Of a DNA stretch of 64,000 nt, positions 54,557 through 61,919 are shown piece by piece. The position numbers and the translations under genes were made by a program. Each line of letters starts with the position of its first letter. Positions within the stretch are counted from its first letter, which is position 1. The notes below the pieces were generated by a model that was given only the letters and a program-made list of their open reading frames with translations, did not search any database and had not been told where the DNA came from. Source of the DNA: Prolixibacter bellariivorans ATCC BAA-1284 (GTDB taxonomy: Bacteria > Bacteroidota > Bacteroidia > Bacteroidales > Prolixibacteraceae); the NCBI RefSeq assembly GCF_000621705.1, contig NZ_JHXO01000008.1, positions 186,001 to 250,000 on the forward strand, read 5' to 3'.

Positions 54557-55729
54557 CTACTGCCAAAAATCCGGCCTAACATTAGTGCCTCCCCTTGCAA
54601 GACAATCGAAGCAGCGTCTTTCACTTGCTGCCATCTGATACTGACCATTTGGCAAAGGAGTACCCTGAAGATAAACAGGAAAAGAAGAAGCTGGATAACT
54701 TTCGATCGGATTTCTTGGGGTTATGTCATCCAAATTGCAAATCATTTCAACGACAGGATCAGGAGCCGGTCCTACAAAAATTCTTTTCATACTAACTCCA
54801 CTAACGGAGAAAAACCCCAGTACGACCTGATTTGGATTAGAAACACAGGTAATATTTCCCTGAATCATGTAAGGTTGTGTTTCATACAAACTACCGGTTT
54901 TTTGAGTTTGTTTTTCCAAACCATTCCAAAACTCATAGGCTTCCGCCGAAAGGGAATATTCTCTGACCAACAGACTATATCGCCACTTCAACCGATCACT
55001 TTCGGTGGAAACAAAACTTAATTTGACATTCGTCAATATATCCTCAGACATATCACGTGTTGTCGCAGTAAAAATGCCGGGAACATCTAACGTTTTCCAA
55101 CACGTGCTCCTGTCATCAGGAAAAGAAAAGAAATGCAAAGCTCCGTCCCACATAAACATAACTTCATATGGCGCATGATACTCCCAGGTCTCTTCCACAC
55201 TCCAGCGATAATAGTGTGTGTTGTTGGTCGGATCACTGGTATTCACTAAGAATTGGTATCCCTTCTGACCTCTCGGATTTTCCGCGGTAGCTTTGGTCTC
55301 ATACTGAGCAGTCACACTATCGATTTTAGGTGCAGGTTTCAGTGCCTGGTAGTCCGATTCATAAACATCTCCGCTATTGGAGATAACACGCAACATATAA
55401 GCTCTTCCATATTTCAATTCTCCTTCTCTGAATTCCGCTTCATACTTGCCATCACCTTTTCCGGTGTATGGATAAATATTTCCATCGTCATCAAGAACTG
55501 TAACTGTACATCCATTCTCGGGTAAAAATTCGGCATCACCATAGTTCGATGTCCGGGAAACAGTAACGACCTGATTACCCAACTCATCTGTCAGCGCCCC
55601 GTCAACCACAAGTAGCTCAGAATACTTCTTAATCTGCGGAGTAAATGGTTCGACACAACAATACAAGCTCCCCATTACCATGAAAATGGCAACTATTCCT
55701 ACGATGTATCTTATTTGGGACTGCTTCAC
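54557..55729 (-). CDS. DUF4249 lipoprotein, copy 3
   Basis: 390 residues with adjacent cysteines at 24-25 (SLYCCVEPF). Core: YRWSVEETWEYHAPYEVMFMWDGALHFFSFPDDRSTCWKTLDVPGIFTATTRD is close to copy 4, as is the variable stretch with ITPRNPIESYPASSFPVYLQGTPLPNG. The tail is RRCFDCLARGGTNVRPDFWQ. Copies 3 and 4 form one subgroup and copies 1 and 2 another. It lies 82 bases upstream of copy 2 in transcription order, with no promoter or terminator visible between. Confidence 0.87.
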   Translation of the reverse strand: MKQSQIRYIVGIVAIFMVMGSLYCCVEPFTPQIKKYSELLVVDGALTDELGNQVVTVSRTSNYGDAEFLPENGCTVTVLDDDGNIYPYTGKGDGKYEAEFREGELKYGRAYMLRVISNSGDVYESDYQALKPAPKIDSVTAQYETKATAENPRGQKGYQFLVNTSDPTNNTHYYRWSVEETWEYHAPYEVMFMWDGALHFFSFPDDRSTCWKTLDVPGIFTATTRDMSEDILTNVKLSFVSTESDRLKWRYSLLVREYSLSAEAYEFWNGLEKQTQKTGSLYETQPYMIQGNITCVSNPNQVVLGFFSVSGVSMKRIFVGPAPDPVVEMICNLDDITPRNPIESYPASSFPVYLQGTPLPNGQYQMAASERRCFDCLARGGTNVRPDFWQ

Positions 55730-55773
55730 TTCTTATGCCTAATCAATATTTATGATGCATCGTTTTGCTTCTA

Positions 55774-56949
55774 TTAATACACCCAGAAATCGGGTCTGAT
55801 ATTGGTACCTCCTCTTTCAAGACAATCGAAACAGCGTCTTTCAGAAGCCGCCTTCATGTATCTTCCAAAAGGCAACGGTATCTTATACAAATACACAGGA
55901 TATGCTGACTCCGGATACTCTTCAATTGGGTTTCGTGGCGTAATGGTATCTCCAAGGCAAACTGGCTCAGGAACCGACACAGGTGGTGGATTCACAAAAA
56001 TCCTCTCATGGGAAACTCCGCTGGCAGAGAAAAATCCTAGAGCCACTTCATCTGGATTCGAAACACACATTATATTTCCCTTTATCATATATGGTTGGCT
56101 CTCATACAATCCACCAGTCTGTTGTATTTGTTTTTCCAATCCATTCCAAAATTCATAAGCCTCAGCTGAAAGCGCATATTCCTTTACCAGCAAACTGTAT
56201 CTCCACTTCAATCGATCGGTTTCAGTATTAACATAATTCAATTTGATATTTTTCAGGATATCCGCTGAAAGATCACGTGTTGTTGCAGTATAAATACCAG
56301 GAACATCTAATGTCTTCCAACACGTGCTACGGTCATCTGGAAAAGAGAAATCATGCATGGTACCATCCCACATAAATGCTACCGTAAACGGTGCATGATA
56401 CTCCCAGGTTTCTTCCATTCTCCAACGATAATAACGCGTATTGCCACTGAGATCGCTGGTATTCACGAAAAACTGATACCCTTTAAAACCTTCGGGGTTT
56501 TCCACGGTAATTTTGGGCTCAAACACAGCAGTTACACTGTCGATAGCAGGCGCAGCCTTTAACGTCTGATAATCCGATTCAAAAACCACCCCATTATTCG
56601 CAATTATTCTAAGCATATAGGCTCTTCCGTATTGCAGATCGCCCTGGTAAAATTCAGCCTCATACTTACCATTTCCTTTTCCGGTATATGCATAAATATT
56701 TCCCTGATCATCCAATACAGTTACCGTACAACCATTCTCCGGTTTATATTTGGCATCATTGTAATTGGACGTACGTGAAACAGTAATCGTCTGTGATCCC
56801 AGCTCATCCGTCAGTGTACCGTCAACCACAAGTAAGTCAGAATACTTCTTAATCTCGGGCGTAAATGGTTCGACACAACAATGCAATCCCATTACCATGA
56901 AAATGGCAACTACTCCTACGAGATATTTTCTTTGGGATTGCTTCAACAT
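55774..56949 (-). CDS. DUF4249 lipoprotein, copy 4
   Basis: 391 residues, Cys24-Cys25 (GLHCCVEPF). The core is almost that of copy 3 (WMFDGT-type segment here as FMWDGTMHDFSFPDDRSTCWKTLDVPGIYTATTRD), with TPRNPIEEYPESAYPVYLYKIPLPFGRY in the variable part and the tail RRCFDCLERGGTNIRPDFW. The strong nucleotide similarity with copy 3 over long stretches indicates recent duplication or gene conversion. Only 41 and 44 bases separate it from copies 5 and 3. Confidence 0.87.
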   Translation of the reverse strand: MLKQSQRKYLVGVVAIFMVMGLHCCVEPFTPEIKKYSDLLVVDGTLTDELGSQTITVSRTSNYNDAKYKPENGCTVTVLDDQGNIYAYTGKGNGKYEAEFYQGDLQYGRAYMLRIIANNGVVFESDYQTLKAAPAIDSVTAVFEPKITVENPEGFKGYQFFVNTSDLSGNTRYYRWRMEETWEYHAPFTVAFMWDGTMHDFSFPDDRSTCWKTLDVPGIYTATTRDLSADILKNIKLNYVNTETDRLKWRYSLLVKEYALSAEAYEFWNGLEKQIQQTGGLYESQPYMIKGNIMCVSNPDEVALGFFSASGVSHERIFVNPPPVSVPEPVCLGDTITPRNPIEEYPESAYPVYLYKIPLPFGRYMKAASERRCFDCLERGGTNIRPDFWVY

Positions 56950-56990
56950 TCTATATAAATCAATAGTTATTATACTCTATTTTCACTCCT

Positions 56991-58154
56991 TCAATCCTTC
57001 CAAAAATCCGGTTCGATATTGGTGCCGTCTCTTTCAAGACAATCAAAACAGCGTCTTTCTGCCGTTACCATTATTCCACTTCCTTTTTCTTCGAACAAAT
57101 ACACAGGATAGGATGACTCCGGATAACTTAAAAGTGGATTAAAAATACTTATAGTATCCCCTGGGCATTCTAAGTCATTTACATCCTCAGGCGGAGGGTC
57201 GACAAAGATCCGCTTTTTTGTTACACCTGAAGCAGAGAAAAATCCCAATACCGCCTCGTTAGGATTTGACATACAAGTAATATTACCCTTAACCATATAC
57301 GGTTGCGATTCATACAAACCACCAGTCTCCTGGGTCTGCTCTTCCAACCCACTCCAAAACTCATAAGCTTCAACTGACAAGGCATATTCCCGAACTAACA
57401 AGCTATACCGCCATTTCAATCGCTCTGTTAGAGTAGACACGTAATTTAACTTAATATTCCTCAAAACGTTTTTCGAAAAATTTCTGGTTGTTCCTGTATA
57501 TATACCGGGAATTTCTGCTGTTTTCCAACATCTGCTCCGATCATCCGCGAAAGAAAAGTCATGCAAAGTACCATTCCACATATAAGATACTCTATAAGGT
57601 GCACGATATTCCCATGTTTCTTCCATACTCCAGCGATAATAACGCGTATTACCACTCGGATCACTCGCATTCACAAAAAACTGATAACCATTTAATCCAT
57701 CAGGGAGCTCCACTGTAACCTTGGAGCCATATACAGCGGTGACACTATCAATTCGTGGAGCAGGCATTAGCGTCTCGTAATTCGATTCAAAAACTTCTCC
57801 ATCATTGGAAATTACGCGCAACATATAAGCTCTACCATATTCTAGATCGCCCCGATAAAACTCGGCCTCATACTTACCATTTCCTTTTCCGACATACGGA
57901 TAAATATTGCCCTGATCATCCATGACTGTGATCGTACATCCATTCTCTGCGATATACTCGTCATCATTATAGCTAGAAGTCCGGGAAACGGTGATCACCT
58001 GTTTCCCCAACTCATCCGTCAAAGTACCATCAATCACCAGTAAGTTGGAATACTTCTTAATCTCGGGCGTGAATGGTTCAACACATTGCTGAAATGCAAT
58101 CGCTCCAATTAATGATATCGCCAGTAACAAAATGTATTTCTTATTCACTCGCAT
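56991..58154 (-). CDS. DUF4249 lipoprotein, copy 5 (first after the receptor)
   Basis: 387 residues, the shortest copy. Cys24 in FQQCVEPF. The core (YRWSMEETWEYRAPYRVSYMWNGTLHDFSFADDRSRCWKTAEIPGIYTGTTRN) is recognisably the same family but the variable segment is shortened (SYPESSYPVYLFEEKGSGIMV) and the tail has one change, CFDCLERDGTNIEPDFW, with Asp where the others have Gly. It overlaps the receptor gene's 3-prime end by 14 bases, so it is translated from the same message. As the copy next to the receptor it may be the ancestral member. Confidence 0.87.
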   Translation of the reverse strand: MRVNKKYILLLAISLIGAIAFQQCVEPFTPEIKKYSNLLVIDGTLTDELGKQVITVSRTSSYNDDEYIAENGCTITVMDDQGNIYPYVGKGNGKYEAEFYRGDLEYGRAYMLRVISNDGEVFESNYETLMPAPRIDSVTAVYGSKVTVELPDGLNGYQFFVNASDPSGNTRYYRWSMEETWEYRAPYRVSYMWNGTLHDFSFADDRSRCWKTAEIPGIYTGTTRNFSKNVLRNIKLNYVSTLTERLKWRYSLLVREYALSVEAYEFWSGLEEQTQETGGLYESQPYMVKGNITCMSNPNEAVLGFFSASGVTKKRIFVDPPPEDVNDLECPGDTISIFNPLLSYPESSYPVYLFEEKGSGIMVTAERRCFDCLERDGTNIEPDFWKD

Positions 58155-60930
58155 AATTACCCAATTTGAAATTCCAGGTAAGTGTCAGAATCGGCACACC
58201 AAAAATAGATTGTTTGTATCCCTGGATGTTGCCATCCACATTTTTAAAGTACACAGAATAAGCATTCTTCCGTCCCGTAAGGTTGTAAACACCTATCATC
58301 CATGAACTGTGAGCCAACTTCTTAGCGACCAGGTTACCTTCGATATTCACGGAAAGGTCAACCCGGAAGTAATCCGGTAAGCGGTACTCGTTTCTCAGTG
58401 AATAGTTTAATACTTTTTTACCATCGATGTAGTAAATAGCACTTGGGTATGTAATCGGGCGTCCAGTATAATATACCATATTGCCGGAAAAACTCACACG
58501 TCGGCTCAACCGGTAATTGGTCACAACATTCACCGAATGTGGAATATCGTAGTTGGCCGGATATGCTTTGCCGGAATTAATCTGGTTTTCGGGGAATTTG
58601 CTATCAACTTTCACCCGGGCATGAGAATAAGTATAGCTAATCCAGCCATTCAGTTTTCCAGCTGTTTTGCGCAACATCAACTCAAGTCCGTAAGCATCCT
58701 GTTTTCCTTGAACCACGTCTGTTTCAACCCATCGGTTTCCAATTAAATCAGCGCCATTCTTATATTCCACCAAATCGTTGGCTTTCTTATAATAGGCTTC
58801 AATGGATGTTTCGATGTGTTTTTGTGGAAAATTCCGATAGAAACCAGCACTAAACTGATCTCCAACCTGAGGCCTAATATGTGAATCGGTCAGTTTCCAC
58901 TGATCATTCGGAGACAAGGCGACTGTATTACTCAACATGAACAGATACTGTCTCATCCGGTTGTACGAAAGTTTTACCGAACTGTTCTGGCCCAACAGGT
59001 AATTTAACGCCAAACGCCATTCCGGACCATGGTATGATTGAATAAAATCACCCGACTTATAACTGGTTGTATCGATGACAGTGCTTTCGTCATAAGGTGC
59101 TCCGGGGTAATATTGCCTTACCTTGTTTGGACCCAGATATGCATAGTAACTGTATCGGATCCCGGCATCGACCGTGAGGTTAGCCCCGATTTTCCATTCA
59201 TCACTTACATACAATGCGTTTTCCGTACCATATTCACGTCCCAGATTGGTATAATACCGTAACGATTGAGCACCATAAGGAGTCAACGCTCCCCTGTCCA
59301 GATCATAATAAATGGCAGAGAGACCAAACCGGAGCAGATGATTAGGCGCGACATTGAAGTCAAAATCACTCTTCATCTCGTAATGCCCGATTGAATAATT
59401 TTTCGTATAAGCATTCAACGGATCTTGTTCCTCCGTATTCGCATAGGAATACTCTCCAAATGCCCCACTGAATGTTCCGGTAAAACGCTCATTAAAAAGG
59501 TGTCTCCAACTTAGTGAACTTCCCTTGTTACTGTATTGAAAGTGGCTGTTTGTGGACAGCGTAAACCGGTCGTGACTATAGTATCCGAAAAGCTGAATAT
59601 GATTATTTCGATTGGCCTCCAAACTAAAGTTCGTAGCGATGTCATAAAAACCAGCGTTACTATTTTTTAGATCCGGATCCTTTAATCTTCTCAGAATCCA
59701 ATCGGAATAAGTGGAACGACCACCGATGACAAACGAGCCTTTGTCTTTCACCAAAGGTCCCTCCACCGAAAGCCTTCCGGTAATAGGACTAATACCACCG
59801 CGAGCAGTAAATTTCTTTTGGTTTCCTTCGCGGGTAGAGATATCGAAGATGGAAGCCAACCGACCACCAAACCTTGCAGGGATATTACTTTTGTAGAAGG
59901 AAAAGTCCCGTACGATATCCGGGTTAAATGCTGAGAAAAATCCGAACAGGTGCGATGTGTTGAACACAGGGACCCGGTTAATGTAAAACAGGTTCTGGTC
60001 AGCAGGGCTCCCCCGTACATTTAAACCGGAACTACCTTCACCAACCGACTGAACCCCCGGTAACATACGAGCAACCTCCAGCAAATCGCTTTCTCCCATA
60101 ACAACCGGAATTTCCTTGATGGCTTTCACATCCAGACGTTGAAATCCCATTTGGGTTCCCCGGACATTGTGAAATTTATTGGCTTCAACCACTACCTCTT
60201 TCAAGGGAATAATATCCTTCTGGAATTGAAAGTTGTAGTGCGCATTTTGCCAGATTTGCAGGTTGTAAACCTGTTTCTGCATACCCATGCTACCAAGTTG
60301 AAGCGTATATTTTCCCGGAGTGATAACCAGACGATAATACCCCTGGGCATCACTCACCACACCGTCTTTAAGCTGTTCCACATAAAAAGTCGCCCCTACT
60401 AACGGTTCTCCACTTTCCGCATTGATGACGCGTCCGGTTAAGTAAACCCGTTCATTTGGCTTTTTGATATGTTCCCGACCGAATACAATGGTCTTGTTCT
60501 TCTTCTCTTTTCTACCTTCCAGGTACCGTTTTTCAACATCAGTGATGCCTCCTTTTTTCGATGTTTCCCCAGACGCTTCGATTAGCTTCTCAGGTAATGT
60601 CGTAATCATCTCACGCCCCTTAAGGACATAGATATCGTGGAAGGCATCAATATAATATCGCAGGTCAGTTCCCAGAAATGCGCGGTGCAAAATCTCTTTC
60701 ATTGATAAATCAGAGCCCGATGCATGATCGAGTTTGATATTTTGCACCCAATCCTTTCGATAATAAAAATGAACCTCTTGCTGAGATTCCACTTTGGAAA
60801 CAAACTGTTCAAACGTTAATCCGTTGTAGTCTCCGGAAAATTTGATATCGTTATCCTGGCTTTGAGCCCTGAGTTCAGGCACCAGCATACACATCATTAC
60901 GATTCCCCAGATAATGCTGGTAATTCTCAT
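58141..60930 (-). CDS. TonB-dependent receptor with STN domain
   Basis: 929 residues: signal peptide (about 1-22), secretin/TonB N-terminal short (STN) domain (about 28-112, FSGDYNGLTFEQFVSKVE), a CarboxypepD_reg-like domain (about 160-250, VYLTGRVINAESGEPLVGATFYVEQL), the plug (about 260-390, VMGESDLLEVARMLPGVQSVGEGSSGLNVRGSPADQNLFYINRVPV) and a 22-strand-type beta-barrel to the C-terminus (ILTLTWNFKLGNY). The STN domain usually signals to an anti-sigma factor, but no sigma or anti-sigma gene is adjacent. It overlaps the upstream 238-residue gene by 4 bases and the first DUF4249 gene by 14, so the operon is tightly coupled. The transported substrate is unknown. Confidence 0.93.
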   Translation of the reverse strand: MRITSIIWGIVMMCMLVPELRAQSQDNDIKFSGDYNGLTFEQFVSKVESQQEVHFYYRKDWVQNIKLDHASGSDLSMKEILHRAFLGTDLRYYIDAFHDIYVLKGREMITTLPEKLIEASGETSKKGGITDVEKRYLEGRKEKKNKTIVFGREHIKKPNERVYLTGRVINAESGEPLVGATFYVEQLKDGVVSDAQGYYRLVITPGKYTLQLGSMGMQKQVYNLQIWQNAHYNFQFQKDIIPLKEVVVEANKFHNVRGTQMGFQRLDVKAIKEIPVVMGESDLLEVARMLPGVQSVGEGSSGLNVRGSPADQNLFYINRVPVFNTSHLFGFFSAFNPDIVRDFSFYKSNIPARFGGRLASIFDISTREGNQKKFTARGGISPITGRLSVEGPLVKDKGSFVIGGRSTYSDWILRRLKDPDLKNSNAGFYDIATNFSLEANRNNHIQLFGYYSHDRFTLSTNSHFQYSNKGSSLSWRHLFNERFTGTFSGAFGEYSYANTEEQDPLNAYTKNYSIGHYEMKSDFDFNVAPNHLLRFGLSAIYYDLDRGALTPYGAQSLRYYTNLGREYGTENALYVSDEWKIGANLTVDAGIRYSYYAYLGPNKVRQYYPGAPYDESTVIDTTSYKSGDFIQSYHGPEWRLALNYLLGQNSSVKLSYNRMRQYLFMLSNTVALSPNDQWKLTDSHIRPQVGDQFSAGFYRNFPQKHIETSIEAYYKKANDLVEYKNGADLIGNRWVETDVVQGKQDAYGLELMLRKTAGKLNGWISYTYSHARVKVDSKFPENQINSGKAYPANYDIPHSVNVVTNYRLSRRVSFSGNMVYYTGRPITYPSAIYYIDGKKVLNYSLRNEYRLPDYFRVDLSVNIEGNLVAKKLAHSSWMIGVYNLTGRKNAYSVYFKNVDGNIQGYKQSIFGVPILTLTWNFKLGNYASE

Positions 60931-61643
60931 GCGTCTTTCAGGATTTTAAGCAGGTTATTAAAATCTTCATTGGAAATAGCTGATAATGAACCTCGGTGTG
61001 CCCGGAAATACTTTTTCAGCTCTTTTTTCTTTTCAGGAAAATACTTCCAGATTGATTTTCTGTTTCGGATGTTAAACACCTTACCATGGCGTTCAAAATA
61101 ATACTTTCGATACACTTTCGTGTAAGCAAAATGATTGGCTTGTGTCCCTTGAGGTACTTCGAGGTATTTGGTATACTTGATTAACCAGCGAAATCCTTTT
61201 TTACCGACCACCTGATAAAATGATGCAGACAACTCATCGTTGTCTAGCCACTCGAAGGTATACCCCCCTTCAAGGGTAAACTGATGAACAAAATCCCGCC
61301 GCAGAATAATATTACTCTGCCCCCCGAAGGAATTGATAACTTTCAGCACAAGTTGCTGGTCGACGATATCGTACTTCAGTTCAACCGGAAAGAAATTCTC
61401 GTCTTTTACCATTACCGAGCCTCTACGAAAGGTATTCTCTCCCATAAACGGGTATCCGGTGGCATTGTAATGTAAGTTGATATACAAAACCCCGTTGACC
61501 AACAAATCATTTAAGCCATACTTTTGATTGTAATGCTCATACTGCTTTTTCAAAGCATCCCCTGATGTTGGCTGTGCCTTTATGGTAAAAGGCAGACAAA
61601 GGAAAAAGAGAGAAAGAATTCTCCCGAAACGGTTGAGTGACAT
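60927..61643 (-). CDS. Exported protein of unknown function, first gene of the TonB operon
   Basis: 238 residues. N-terminal signal peptide MSLNRFGRILSLFFLCLPFTIKAQ, then a beta-rich domain (VNGVLYINLHYNATGYPFMGENTF, PVELKYDIVDQQLVLKVINSFG, GGYTFEWLDNDELSASFYQVV) and a very basic C-terminus (FPEKKKELKKYFRAH). I recognise no named family. Its stop overlaps the receptor start by 4 bases, so translation is coupled, suggesting it works with the receptor, perhaps as a periplasmic or outer-membrane accessory. ATG 61643 gives the signal peptide directly. Confidence 0.82.
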   Translation of the reverse strand: MSLNRFGRILSLFFLCLPFTIKAQPTSGDALKKQYEHYNQKYGLNDLLVNGVLYINLHYNATGYPFMGENTFRRGSVMVKDENFFPVELKYDIVDQQLVLKVINSFGGQSNIILRRDFVHQFTLEGGYTFEWLDNDELSASFYQVVGKKGFRWLIKYTKYLEVPQGTQANHFAYTKVYRKYYFERHGKVFNIRNRKSIWKYFPEKKKELKKYFRAHRGSLSAISNEDFNNLLKILKDA

Positions 61644-61871
61644 GTAGAATCTTTAAATCAGTTAATTCGATTAATACACAATGACAAATATGGTACCCAT
61701 TCTCTCCAAATCCGCTTGTTCAATTTAGGCGGAGAAAAAGTCGTTATTGTGTCTGAAGTGCTTTATTTAGGTGCATTTTGGCCTTATGAAATTAGTGAAA
61801 GAATTTGGTTATTCAAAGAATCGCACTATAAATTAACATAAACGCAATTTTGAAGGGAAAGACCATAAAAT

Positions 61872-61898
61872 AAGGCCGTATAATTTTTATGCGGCCTT
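61872..61898 (-). terminator. Terminator after the S9 peptidase gene
   Basis: AAGGCCGTAT pairs with ATGCGGCCTT with one G-U pair, followed on the minus strand by TTATTTTATGG. It lies 22 bases after the S9 peptidase stop codon. The rest of 61644-61919 holds the presumed TonB-operon promoter, but I see no convincing -7/-33 pair there. Confidence 0.75.
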
Positions 61899-61919
61899 TT
61901 CCTTAGTGTTTTGAAGCAA

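Noticed and set aside
52048-58154. Assembly artefact creating repeated DUF4249 genes
   Set aside because: The five copies differ throughout in sequence, length and gap size, so they are genuine paralogues and not a collapsed or duplicated contig repeat.
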